The notes under the pieces were generated by a model. It saw only the letters and a list, made by a program, of their open reading frames with translations, ran no database searches and was not told the origin of the DNA. From Candidatus Omnitrophota bacterium (GTDB taxonomy: Bacteria; Omnitrophota; Gorgyraeia; Tantalellales; Tantalellaceae), in the NCBI GenBank assembly GCA_018814505.1, contig JAHIZQ010000062.1, positions 1 through 10,393 of the forward strand: 10,393 nucleotides of DNA, given 5' to 3'. How positions within the stretch are numbered: position 1 is the stretch's first letter; each line of letters begins with the position of its first letter. Positions 1 through 6,375 of this stretch are shown here, piece after piece. The position numbers were made by a program, and so were the translations under genes.

Positions 1-100
1 AACAAAAAAACTGTACCAATTTTTTTTAACATAACATCAACTATATGTTAGGGGTTAATACCACTGATCAATTATAATGTATATTTTTCAAGTTTTTCAA
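1..100. other. Gene-free stretch downstream of the PhoH gene
   Basis: This AT-rich stretch beyond the stop codon of the PhoH gene holds no supported gene. It contains an imperfect tandem repeat (TTTTTCAA at 84-91 and 93-100, separated by one G). It also holds an A/T-only inverted repeat at about 4-28 that lacks the GC core of a convincing terminator. A TATAAT match at 73-78 has no partner -35 box and would point into the 3' end of the PhoH gene, so I do not call it a promoter. Confidence 0.5.
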
Positions 101-1423
101 CTATAATAACTTTGCCGCTAATGCCGCCAAAGAGCTTCTCTCGCTTTTCATCAGCGTCATATGTCCGAACATTTTTTGGCCTTTCATTTTTTCTACGCAA
201 TAGGTTAACCCATTACTAGATGAATCTAAATATGGATTGTCTATCTGATACGGATCTCCTGTAAGAACCATTTTCGTATGATTGCCAGCTCTTGAAATTA
301 CAGTCTTTACTTCGTGCGGCGTCATATTCTGAGCTTCATCAATAATTATAAACCTGTCAGGGATACTACGTCCGCGCATAAAAGTCATGGCCTCTAATTC
401 AAGAATCTCATCATCAATGTACTTTTCTACCTGCGCCTTACTTTTGCCTTTAACTTCTTTATCTTTCTTTTCAGCATGCAGAATATACTCCAGGTTATCA
501 AATATCGGCCCCATCCAGTTTTCAAGTTTTTCCTCTTTCGTTCCAGGTAAATATCCAATGTCCTTGCCAAGAGGCATAACCGGTCGTGAGATCAAAAGCC
601 CCGCGTATGACTTGTCTTTTACAACCTTTTGTAATCCGGCCGCGATTGCCAATAAAGTTTTACCCGTACCTGCTGGGCCAACCAGGGTTACAAGATGTAT
701 GTCATTATTCAACAAAAGCTCTATTGCCATCGCCTGTTCTCTATTCCGCGGCCGAATGGACATAACGTTCATTTTATTAAAAATAAGAGGCATTAATATT
801 CCAAAATCCTCTTTATACCGTGCGATAGCCGTATGTTTCGGTTCATTTTTGTCTACTAAAACCGCGAATTCATTCGCATGAAAATTTTCCTTTTTAACGG
901 GATGTTCCTTTTTCTCGAAAAAGGCATCTATTTCTTTGTCGGTGACTTCTAAAACACGGCACCCACTATACAACCGTTCAAAATCAACTTTCTGCTTCTC
1001 AAAATCCACGCTTATAATGCCCAGCGCGTTCGCTTTAATTCTCGCGTTAATATCTTTAGAAACAAATATAACAGCTTCTCCCTTTTCTTTTCGTGCGTAT
1101 GCGGCTAACAATATTTTATTGTCAACTAAACTTTCAGATAATCCCAAAAAAACATTTTTGTCGCGTCCATCTCCCACGGAAATTTTCAAGATGCCACCAT
1201 TTTCAAGAGGGAACCCCTCTCCTGGTTCGCCTTTTTCACGAAAACTATCTAACATTCGTATAGCGATTCTCGCGTTACGTCCCTTTTCATCGTGATTACG
1301 TTTAAACCTGTCTAGTTCTTCCAACACCTCAATTGGCAATAAAACGGTATTATCCGCGAACGATACAAGCGAATTGGGATTGTGCAATATAACATTAGTA
1401 TCAAGAACAAATGTTTTTCTCAA
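101..1423 (-). CDS. phoH: PIN-PhoH fusion protein (PhoH2/YlaK-type ATPase/ribonuclease)
   Basis: This 440-residue protein joins an N-terminal PIN nuclease domain to a C-terminal PhoH P-loop ATPase. The PIN domain covers about residues 3-140 and shows acidic positions at D8 (LDTN), E33/E36, D101 and D124. The ATPase domain covers about 222-440, with Walker A GPAGTGKT at 249-256 and Walker B FIIIDEAQN at 358-366. Family knowledge: PIN-PhoH proteins act in the cytoplasm on RNA, coupling ATP-dependent unwinding to cleavage. In mycobacteria the PhoH2 homologue pairs with a small antitoxin, but no antitoxin-sized gene lies upstream here. The start codon is TTG (1421-1423), supported by a strong ribosome binding site five bases before it and by the protein beginning directly at the first PIN strand. 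It is the last gene of a four-gene run, 25 bases after the flavodoxin gene. Length and motifs are complete. The family call is firm; the substrate is unknown. Confidence 0.95.
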   Translation of the reverse strand: MRKTFVLDTNVILHNPNSLVSFADNTVLLPIEVLEELDRFKRNHDEKGRNARIAIRMLDSFREKGEPGEGFPLENGGILKISVGDGRDKNVFLGLSESLVDNKILLAAYARKEKGEAVIFVSKDINARIKANALGIISVDFEKQKVDFERLYSGCRVLEVTDKEIDAFFEKKEHPVKKENFHANEFAVLVDKNEPKHTAIARYKEDFGILMPLIFNKMNVMSIRPRNREQAMAIELLLNNDIHLVTLVGPAGTGKTLLAIAAGLQKVVKDKSYAGLLISRPVMPLGKDIGYLPGTKEEKLENWMGPIFDNLEYILHAEKKDKEVKGKSKAQVEKYIDDEILELEAMTFMRGRSIPDRFIIIDEAQNMTPHEVKTVISRAGNHTKMVLTGDPYQIDNPYLDSSSNGLTYCVEKMKGQKMFGHMTLMKSERSSLAALAAKLL

Positions 1424-1428
1424 AGTGT

Positions 1429-1436
1429 CTCCTTTC
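1429..1436 (-). promoter_or_regulatory. Ribosome binding site of phoH that fixes a TTG start
   Basis: On the minus strand GAAAGGAG sits five bases before TTG at 1421-1423. No ATG or GTG lies nearby in frame that would retain the PIN strand holding D8, so this site decides the TTG start. Confidence 0.8.
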
Positions 1437-1448
1437 AGTCTTCGAATA

Positions 1449-1925
1449 TTATTTTAATTTTTTCACTAGTTCCGCTACTCTTTTTCCAAGCGCTAAACAT
1501 TGTAAGCGCGCGCGTTCATCAGGCGCTCCGATTGAAACTGGCCCAAAATGGTCTCCAATGTGCGTACCTTCTACGATCATTCCGTGTATCATTATAGCAT
1601 TTAAAATACCCATAATCGTAGTTTCGTTGCCACCACCTATGTTAGCGGCCGACGAAAACGCTCCACCAACCTTACCTGAAAACTTTCCATGATAAATAAC
1701 CGAGTCATCAAAAAATTTTTTCATCTCATGCGCCATACTGCCATAATATGTGGGTGACCCAAAAATCAATCCGTCGTACCCCAAAGCTTCTTCTGGAGAA
1801 AAATCTACGACAGCTTTTATTTCCACGAGAACACCAGCGACAGATTCCGCACCTTGAGCAACAACTCGAGCCATAGCCTCAGTATTGCCACTTTTTGAAT
1901 AATAAATGATCGCGATTTTTTTCAT
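1449..1925 (-). CDS. Flavodoxin-family protein (WrbA-like FMN-binding domain)
   Basis: This 158-residue cytoplasmic protein is a single flavodoxin-like fold. The FMN phosphate-binding loop is SKSGNTEAMA (residues 10-19). GSPTYYGSMAHEMKKFFD (57-74) is the typical second FMN loop, and a glycine-rich stretch with IGGGNETT (96-103) matches the WrbA/NADPH-dependent FMN reductase pattern more than short-chain electron-transfer flavodoxins. It likely carries FMN and transfers electrons, perhaps to quinones; the partner is not visible. It is shorter than typical WrbA (about 200 residues). An in-frame ATG seven codons upstream (1946) was rejected because AGGAGG lies inside that extension, seven bases before the ATG at 1923-1925. 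The gene follows the secreted M48 protease gene by 25 bases and precedes phoH. Family confidence is high; exact activity is uncertain. Confidence 0.88.
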   Translation of the reverse strand: MKKIAIIYYSKSGNTEAMARVVAQGAESVAGVLVEIKAVVDFSPEEALGYDGLIFGSPTYYGSMAHEMKKFFDDSVIYHGKFSGKVGGAFSSAANIGGGNETTIMGILNAIMIHGMIVEGTHIGDHFGPVSIGAPDERARLQCLALGKRVAELVKKLK

Positions 1926-1932
1926 TAGTTTC

Positions 1933-1938
1933 CCTCCT
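1933..1938 (-). promoter_or_regulatory. Ribosome binding site deciding the flavodoxin start
   Basis: AGGAGG on the minus strand lies seven bases before the ATG at 1923-1925. It falls within what would be coding sequence if the earlier ATG at 1944-1946 were used, which argues for the shorter protein. Confidence 0.85.
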
Positions 1939-1950
1939 AAATACATCTAC

Positions 1951-2751
1951 TCATTCTTTTTCTGCAACAAGATTTATATACGAATCAAAATCCGTATATC
2001 CGTTTATATGCGTTTTTAAATACGCGATACGCTCGGAAACATACGGATGGCTTTTATAAGAAGCATACATCATACGCGGCCCATCTTTTCTTATTTCTTT
2101 TAGTTTGGTCAATGCCCCGATTATCCCTGTAGAGTTAAACCCAGCTAATTTGACATACTTCAACGAAAGTTCATCGGCCTGCCTTTCGTCTTTGCGTGAA
2201 TACGCCGATAACAATTGTCCCATAGCAATATTCGCGGATTCATAAGACCCGCTATCCGTGCCGGTTTGTGCAACGGCCAACATAAGCACCGTAGCCGCTA
2301 AACTGCCCTGTAGACGTTTCACCGAATGCCTAGCTTCAATATGACCAATTTCATGCGCCAATACTGCCGCTATATTATCGTCCGTTTCCAGAACTTCTAC
2401 TAAATCGCTAAATATGTACACATATCCGCCCGGTAACGCGAACGCGTTATAATTGTCCTTCTTTTTATCTTTGAGAACTGTGAACCAATATACCAGATCT
2501 TTCCTGTCACTGCCAGAGGCGAGTTTCCTCCCGATTTCTTCGACTCGTTTCTGAACTAACGGATCTACTGGAAGCGAATAAGCTTTTTTCACCTGTTCAC
2601 AAAGCTTTCTTCCTATTTCCCGTTCCTTGGACGCAGAAATAAGAACCATTTCTTCCTCATTTGTCGCGGGATTGACTGATACCATACTTCCCAACATAGA
2701 AGGAACAAGAAGCAGTAAACAAATATAGAAAACTTTTTTATGTTTATACAT
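1951..2751 (-). CDS. Secreted/periplasmic M48-family zinc metalloprotease
   Basis: This protein of 266 residues (268 if the GTG at 2755-2757 is used) begins with a basic stretch and a hydrophobic segment (about residues 8-25, long-form numbering). That segment reads as a signal peptide or anchor. There is no lipobox cysteine. The protease domain carries HEIGH (135-139), whose two histidines bind zinc and whose glutamate is catalytic, and DERQAD (190-195), whose E191 is the third ligand. The layout resembles the short BepA/LoiP/YcaL class of envelope M48 peptidases, which act in outer-membrane protein quality control, but the TPR repeats of BepA are absent. Start choice is uncertain: GTG at 2757 and ATG at 2751 are two codons apart and neither has a strong ribosome binding site. 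The gene follows ttcA with a 13-base gap and is probably co-transcribed with it. Substrate unknown. Confidence 0.9.
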   Translation of the reverse strand: MYKHKKVFYICLLLLVPSMLGSMVSVNPATNEEEMVLISASKEREIGRKLCEQVKKAYSLPVDPLVQKRVEEIGRKLASGSDRKDLVYWFTVLKDKKKDNYNAFALPGGYVYIFSDLVEVLETDDNIAAVLAHEIGHIEARHSVKRLQGSLAATVLMLAVAQTGTDSGSYESANIAMGQLLSAYSRKDERQADELSLKYVKLAGFNSTGIIGALTKLKEIRKDGPRMMYASYKSHPYVSERIAYLKTHINGYTDFDSYINLVAEKE

Positions 2752-2764
2752 TATCACCGTTAGT

Positions 2765-3517
2765 TTAACCTGCCAAATCCGTTATATCAAATAAATAATC
2801 CGATTTTATCCTATGTGGAGCTTTTATGATATTCGTCTTTATATCCGGGTTTTCCTTAACTAACCGCTGTATAATTTCTTTAATAACCGCTCTCTTCGAA
2901 TCATAATTTCTCGGACATCTCGATTTTATGGCCACTAGTTTAATACTTTCAACATAATCCCTAATGTCTTTCTCTTCCAAAAGCACCAAAGGGCGAATGA
3001 CAATAATCTTACCTCTAAACAAGCTTTGCACAGGGTTTATACCTGAAAGTTCTCCATTCCATATCATATTCATTAGTATCGTTTCAACAATATCGTCTTT
3101 ATGATGCCCAAAAGCTATTTTAGTAAATCCTAATTCATCTGCAGTTTCAAAGAGCGTTTTACGTCGGTTCCAAGAACACCAAAAACAATCTTCTCTCTTT
3201 AGCTTATTTGTTTTTGCGATTGCAATTTCTTTAAAAACGTATTCGCACCCAATAGATTCAAAAAATTCAATAAGCTTTCTTTTGTTGATATGCGGGTTAT
3301 TTTCATAATCTGTCGAAATATGCACTGCTTTCAGAGTATAATCTATCGGCAGATGTTTTTTTCTTTCTTGTAAAACGTTAAGAAGCGCTAAACTATCTTT
3401 CCCTCCTGAAACAGCTACCAAAACTTTATCTCCTTCACAAATCATGCTGTACTGGTTAATAGCAGTTCCAACTTTTTTAATTATAAAGTGCTCTATTTTT
3501 TTTCTTTTCATTCCCAC
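2765..3517 (-). CDS. ttcA: TtcA-family tRNA 2-thiocytidine synthase
   Basis: This is an ATP-pyrophosphatase family tRNA thiolase of about 250 residues. TtcA installs 2-thiocytidine at position 32 of certain tRNAs, using ATP and a [4Fe-4S] cluster. Numbering from the upstream ATG at 3559, the PP-loop is SGGKDS at 51-56. A CFWC motif supplies C125 and C128, and C215 (RCPRN) is in place for the third cluster cysteine. FGHHKDDIVETILMNM (150-165) closely matches TtcA. I chose the GTG at 3515-3517 because GGGGAG stands six bases before it. The ATG at 3559 has no ribosome binding site and lies only seven bases after a -10 box. A further ATG at 3511 is possible. At about 250 residues it is shorter than E. 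coli TtcA (311), mainly at the C-terminus, and lacks the fuller C-x2-C near the third cysteine. It leads the run through phoH. A related tRNA thiolase of other specificity cannot be excluded. Confidence 0.85.
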   Translation of the reverse strand: MGMKRKKIEHFIIKKVGTAINQYSMICEGDKVLVAVSGGKDSLALLNVLQERKKHLPIDYTLKAVHISTDYENNPHINKRKLIEFFESIGCEYVFKEIAIAKTNKLKREDCFWCSWNRRKTLFETADELGFTKIAFGHHKDDIVETILMNMIWNGELSGINPVQSLFRGKIIVIRPLVLLEEKDIRDYVESIKLVAIKSRCPRNYDSKRAVIKEIIQRLVKENPDIKTNIIKAPHRIKSDYLFDITDLAG

Positions 3518-3523
3518 TTTATT

Positions 3524-3529
3524 CTCCCC
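3524..3529 (-). promoter_or_regulatory. Ribosome binding site supporting a GTG start for ttcA
   Basis: GGGGAG on the minus strand is six bases before GTG (3515-3517), good spacing. It is twelve bases before the ATG at 3509-3511, which is long. Confidence 0.65.
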
Positions 3530-3566
3530 GCATACTATGCTACAATTCAGTGTAGTCATGACAGAT

Positions 3567-3595
3567 ATTATACTATATTTAAGCTGATTTAGGAA
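3567..3595 (-). promoter_or_regulatory. Probable sigma-70 promoter of the ttcA run
   Basis: A perfect TATAAT (minus strand, 3567-3572) lies about 50 bases upstream of the chosen ttcA start. With a 17-base spacer the -35 position (3590-3595) reads TTCCTA, only three of six consensus matches, so the promoter rests mainly on its -10 box. Transcription would start near 3560, giving a leader of about 40 bases. Confidence 0.55.
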
Positions 3596-3610
3596 ATTAC
3601 GATTCTCACT

Positions 3611-3639
3611 TTAACAAAGCAGATATTCAATGTTAAACT
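3611..3639 (+). promoter_or_regulatory. Probable sigma-70 promoter of the nitroreductase gene
   Basis: TTAACA (3611-3616, five of six to TTGACA) is followed after exactly 17 bases by TAAACT (3634-3639, four of six to TATAAT). Transcription would begin near 3646, about 20 bases before the ATG. It sits back to back with the ttcA promoter, leaving about 15 bases between the two -35 regions. Confidence 0.5.
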
Positions 3640-3666
3640 TGTAATCGATATCAGAAAGAAACTAAA

Positions 3667-4212
3667 ATGATAACTTTTCATCAATTGGCAAAGACCCGTA
3701 GAAGTATACGCGCGTTTACAAAACAGAATATAAAAAAGGAAGACGTTGCATTATGCGTGGAAACGGCACGATTTGCTCCATCAGCCTGCAATTCACAGCC
3801 GTGGAAATTTGTAATAATTGATGATCCTTTATTAAAGGATCAGATCGCAAAAAGAGTTCTATCCGGAATACATAAAATGAACTATTTTGCCGTTAACGCT
3901 TCTGTTTACATAGCGCTACTAAAGGAACCTACAAAAATGCCCGCCTGGCTTGGCGGAAAAGTTAGAAATACCGATTTTCATCGCATTGATATCGGAATTG
4001 CCTGTAGCCATTTAGTATTACAGGCTCAGGATTTAGGAATCGCGAGTTGTATCCTCGGATGGTTTAATGAACGTAATTTAAAGAAATTATTAAAAGTTCC
4101 GTTTTACAAAAAAATTGAGCTTTTAATCGCGTTAGGATACGCTAAAAAAATAGAACTTCCTAAAAAAATTCTAAAAAATAAAAATACAACCATGTCTTTT
4201 AACCAGTACTAA
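3667..4212 (+). CDS. Nitroreductase-family FMN oxidoreductase
   Basis: This 181-residue cytoplasmic flavoprotein has the family hallmarks in order. TRRSIRAF (residues 10-17) supplies the arginines and serine that bind FMN phosphate, and SACNSQPWKFV (39-49) is the second flavin loop. The C-terminal part has LGIASCILGWF (123-133), the segment placed over the flavin, then LLIALGYAKK (152-161). Such enzymes use NAD(P)H to reduce nitro-aromatics, quinones or flavins, and some have narrow biosynthetic roles; the substrate here cannot be read from sequence. Its size fits the short nitroreductase class. The ATG at 3667 is preceded only by the weak purine stretch AGAAAGAAA. It is the only supported plus-strand gene in the window, with its own likely promoter, and it ends at a terminator shared with the converging gene. 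It is probably a single-gene transcript. Confidence 0.92.
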   Translation: MITFHQLAKTRRSIRAFTKQNIKKEDVALCVETARFAPSACNSQPWKFVIIDDPLLKDQIAKRVLSGIHKMNYFAVNASVYIALLKEPTKMPAWLGGKVRNTDFHRIDIGIACSHLVLQAQDLGIASCILGWFNERNLKKLLKVPFYKKIELLIALGYAKKIELPKKILKNKNTTMSFNQY

Positions 4213-4223
4213 AAATCGCATAT

Positions 4224-4259
4224 AAAAAAAGCGCTCCCAAATTCTGAAAACGCTTTTTT
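4224..4259. terminator. Bidirectional Rho-independent terminator
   Basis: An inverted repeat pairs AAAAAAGCG (4225-4233) with CGCTTTTTT (4251-4259) around a 17-base loop. On the plus strand the T run ends the nitroreductase transcript, 11 bases after its stop. On the minus strand the matching T run ends the transcript of the 124-residue gene, 20 bases after its stop. The GC core is only three pairs with one arm of A:T pairs, so efficiency is uncertain. Confidence 0.75.
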
Positions 4260-4279
4260 AAAACTACTACACATATAAC

Positions 4280-4654
4280 TTAATTTTTAATGTACTCCAT
4301 TACGGCTTCGTCTTTTTTCTTTTTCCAGTCACGTTTAAAATCAAAAGTATGTTGTGTCTTCAAGGCTGGCATAACCGTACAAGTATTCCTTAACTTCGTA
4401 TATAACAAATTCTTCGCACTCTCCGAATTGTTCACATCTGGAGCAAAAAGTGTTATCCCCGCTAAAACTACAAAACACACAGCCGTACAATTTAACACAC
4501 ACCGTTTCACTTTATGCCCAAGAAGTGAAACAGTTTTGAATTTCATTTGCACGCCAAAATCAATATCCCCTTTAAGGTATTCACCTGCCATATTACAGGC
4601 CTCATCTTTATCCTCTGCATTGCATATAAGTTCAATCACCGTTCGATACCGCAT
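4280..4654 (-). CDS. Small single-pass membrane protein of unknown function
   Basis: I do not recognise this 124-residue protein as a named family. It has a soluble N-terminal part (residues 1-50: MRYRTVIELI, then an acidic stretch NAEDKDEA and a short helix before DFGVQMKFKTVSL). One strongly hydrophobic segment follows (about 52-71), then a polar tail ending in a lysine-rich helix (107-124). With basic residues before the segment (HKVKRC), the N-terminal part is probably cytoplasmic. Six cysteines, four of them within or beside the membrane segment (C52, C56, C60) and the early region (C11, C20), plus C92, are unusual for its size. I start at the ATG of 4652-4654 because AAAGGAG lies four bases upstream; an ATG nine codons earlier lacks such a site. 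It stands alone, with its own strong promoter and a terminator. The opposing frame on the plus strand is a shadow. Confidence 0.75.
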   Translation of the reverse strand: MRYRTVIELICNAEDKDEACNMAGEYLKGDIDFGVQMKFKTVSLLGHKVKRCVLNCTAVCFVVLAGITLFAPDVNNSESAKNLLYTKLRNTCTVMPALKTQHTFDFKRDWKKKKDEAVMEYIKN

Positions 4655-4717
4655 ATGTCTCCTTTTCCCTTTATTTGGCATTTACTTTTCAAGTTATGCG
4701 TAACTATACATTGACTA

Positions 4718-4746
4718 ATTGTACTAAGAGTTATCTTAGCTGTCAA
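4718..4746 (-). promoter_or_regulatory. Strong sigma-70 promoter of the 124-residue gene
   Basis: On the minus strand TTGACA (4741-4746, perfect) is followed after 17 bases by TACAAT (4718-4723, five of six). Transcription would begin near 4711, giving a leader of about 57 bases before the ATG at 4654. This is the best promoter match in the window, and it serves a single small gene of unknown function. Confidence 0.85.
4724..4739. promoter_or_regulatory. Perfect inverted repeat between -35 and -10: candidate operator
   Basis: CTAAGA and TCTTAG, separated by four bases, form a perfect 6-4-6 palindrome that fills 16 of the 17 bases between the -35 and -10 boxes. A dimeric repressor bound there would block RNA polymerase. 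The palindrome does not match operators I know, such as CIRCE, LexA or BlaI boxes. The 17-base spacing is normal, so a MerR-type activation mechanism (19-20 bases) is less likely. Confidence 0.55.
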
Positions 4747-4826
4747 CCACCTTTTTTAAAGCTAACGTCGAATAAGAAATTACCAAAAATAGGTTAATAA
4801 AGAAATTATTTTTAACTTTCTGCTAG
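4747..4826. other. AT-rich intergenic stretch after the inositol phosphatase gene
   Basis: This lies between the end of the large minus-strand block and the promoter of the 124-residue gene. I see no gene and no clear terminator hairpin. An AAGAAATTA sequence occurs twice. How transcription of the upstream block ends is not evident from sequence. Confidence 0.4.
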
Positions 4827-5633
4827 CTAATTGCTCCACTTTTTCGATTTATTAAAATCCCGAAAATATGAAAGCAATTCGTCATGAATTCTTCCGTTTG
4901 TTGCAGTAATTTCCTTTTTAAAAATATCATATTCTCCCTGGCCAACGGCTGAAACCTTCCCCCCAGCTTCACCAACAATCAAATGCCCTGCCGCAGTGTC
5001 CCATGGCGAGAGCCCAAATTCCCAAAAACCGTCAAACCGTCCACACGCCACATAACAAAGATCAATAGCGGCGGACCCCGCGCGCCTGACTGCCTGAGCT
5101 TGATTTAAAACAATCTTAAAATAATCTATGTTTAAAATCTTACCTTCCTGGTCATAAGGAAACCCCGTTGCCAGAAGAGCATTTTTAACAAGCTCTGTAT
5201 TTGAAACTCGTATGGTTTGATCATTCAAAAAAGCTCCTTGCCCCTTAATTGCGGTAAAAAGTTCATTTCGTGACGCGTCATAAACAACTCCAATTTTTAC
5301 CACGTCACCGACCATAATGCCTATTGAAACGCAAAAAACCGGAAACCCGTGCGCGTAATTGGTTGTGCCATCAAGCGGATCCACCACCCATGTAACTTCC
5401 CCACCCGGAGAATGTTCGCCGGTTTCTTCGGCCAGAATTGAATGACTGGGAAATTCTGATTTTATCACGTTCAATATCATTTGTTCACATTTTCTGTCAA
5501 CATCTGTCACCAAATTATTTGCCCCACTTTTGTAGTTCACTTCTATTATAGCGTCAATCCGCTCAAACGCGTATTTTCCAGCCTTTTTCGCCGCCAAAAC
5601 GGCAACTTCTTTCATTTGAATTAACTCATTCAT
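4827..5633 (-). CDS. Inositol monophosphatase-family phosphatase (SuhB-like)
   Basis: This 268-residue enzyme has the complete metal-dependent phosphatase motif set. K36 and VTDVD (42-46) are followed by AEETG (68-72) with catalytic E70. Next come DPLDGTTNY (85-93), which binds two magnesium ions, and WDTAAG (211-216), whose D212 is another metal ligand. The family hydrolyses myo-inositol 1-phosphate and related sugar phosphates or nucleotides in the cytoplasm. E. coli SuhB also acts in rRNA antitermination. Length matches SuhB. The ATG at 5631-5633 follows the partial ribosome binding site AAGGCGG. It is the last gene of the large minus-strand block, 53 bases after the DNA glycosylase gene. 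Family call is firm; preference among inositol phosphate, histidinol phosphate or 3'-phosphoadenosine 5'-phosphate cannot be settled by eye. Confidence 0.93.
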   Translation of the reverse strand: MNELIQMKEVAVLAAKKAGKYAFERIDAIIEVNYKSGANNLVTDVDRKCEQMILNVIKSEFPSHSILAEETGEHSPGGEVTWVVDPLDGTTNYAHGFPVFCVSIGIMVGDVVKIGVVYDASRNELFTAIKGQGAFLNDQTIRVSNTELVKNALLATGFPYDQEGKILNIDYFKIVLNQAQAVRRAGSAAIDLCYVACGRFDGFWEFGLSPWDTAAGHLIVGEAGGKVSAVGQGEYDIFKKEITATNGRIHDELLSYFRDFNKSKKWSN

Positions 5634-5686
5634 ATATCCGCCTTTTCTTTAATATAATCGAAATCCCTTTATGCGCCCTAAAAACG

Positions 5687-6337
5687 CTAGTTCCTTACCA
5701 ACAATCCCTTTAGTGGGCATTCCGCGCATAATGGTAAGTTTTTTTTACAAAATTTTTTTGCGATTTCAACCAAAAGCGCATGCAATTGGTTTAAACTTTT
5801 AGTATCCCGAGGGAAATTTTCATGCACAAGAACCTGAATTTCATCATATTCTGCAGACTCTTGTATTAACCCATGCCGATAAAACACCCGTTTCGTATAC
5901 GCGTCTACGACAAATACGGGTTTTCCAAACGCGTAAAGCAATATGGAGTCCGCGGTTTCTGGGCCAACGCCAGAAACATTTAAAAGTTGCCCGCGAAGTT
6001 TCCCTATCGATCGTTTTTGAAGTTTCGAATAAACCCCCGCGCATTCGGCAACAATAAACCGGCTAATTTCCTTAAGTCTTTTCGCCTTTATGTTGTGGCA
6101 CCCCGCGGGACGTATAACCACAGACAATTCAGTTAACCGCATTTTACATATTTTAACCGGATCAATAAGACGTTTCTCTTTTAAATTCGCGATAGCTTTT
6201 TCCACATTCTTCCAAGATGTATTCTGTGTCAAAATCGCACCGATAATAATCTCAAAAACTGAATCGGCGGGCCACCAACCGAGATTCCCAAAATATTTTT
6301 TCGCGTTATTATAAATTTTTGAAATTTTTTTATTCAT
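5687..6337 (-). CDS. Endonuclease III-related DNA glycosylase (COG2231/MagIII-like)
   Basis: This 216-residue HhH-GPD base-excision repair protein removes damaged bases from DNA. The N-terminal WWPADSVFEIIIGAILTQNT (21-40) is typical of the COG2231 subgroup. The helix-hairpin-helix is VSGVGPETADSILL (121-134), and the catalytic aspartate is D145 in VVDAYTKR. The lysine that gives endonuclease III its AP-lyase activity is replaced by E127, as in the Helicobacter pylori 3-methyladenine glycosylase MagIII, so I infer a monofunctional glycosylase. The C-terminal iron-sulfur loop has C197, C204 and C207 in the usual spacing, but the fourth position (213) is leucine. The reading frame there looks intact. 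No good ribosome binding site precedes the ATG at 6335-6337, so it may depend on translation from the Ste24-like gene 38 bases upstream. The lesion recognised is unknown. Confidence 0.9.
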   Translation of the reverse strand: MNKKISKIYNNAKKYFGNLGWWPADSVFEIIIGAILTQNTSWKNVEKAIANLKEKRLIDPVKICKMRLTELSVVIRPAGCHNIKAKRLKEISRFIVAECAGVYSKLQKRSIGKLRGQLLNVSGVGPETADSILLYAFGKPVFVVDAYTKRVFYRHGLIQESAEYDEIQVLVHENFPRDTKSLNQLHALLVEIAKKFCKKNLPLCAECPLKGLLVRN

Positions 6338-6375
6338 AAGTCAGCACATTGGCAAAACAGGATTTGTAAAAACAA

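Noticed and set aside
4..28. A/T inverted repeat as terminator of the phoH run
   Set aside because: The arms are A and T runs with almost no GC pairing, and it lies about 75 bases past the stop codon. I cannot support it as a Rho-independent terminator.
387..1295. Two plus-strand frames inside phoH
   Set aside because: They lie wholly opposite a conserved PIN-PhoH gene and their translations show no domain pattern.
101..1423. PhoH2-type toxin-antitoxin module
   Set aside because: Mycobacterial phoH2 has a small antitoxin gene upstream; here the upstream gene is a flavodoxin-family protein and no antitoxin-like frame is present.
1382..1692. Overlapping plus-strand frames opposite the flavodoxin gene
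   Set aside because: They are shadows of the conserved minus-strand gene, without start signals.
4290..4703. Long plus-strand frame opposite the 124-residue gene
   Set aside because: It has no promoter or ribosome binding site, while the minus frame has a near-consensus promoter, ribosome binding site and terminator. Its translation is phenylalanine- and serine-rich, like antisense of a lysine-rich gene.
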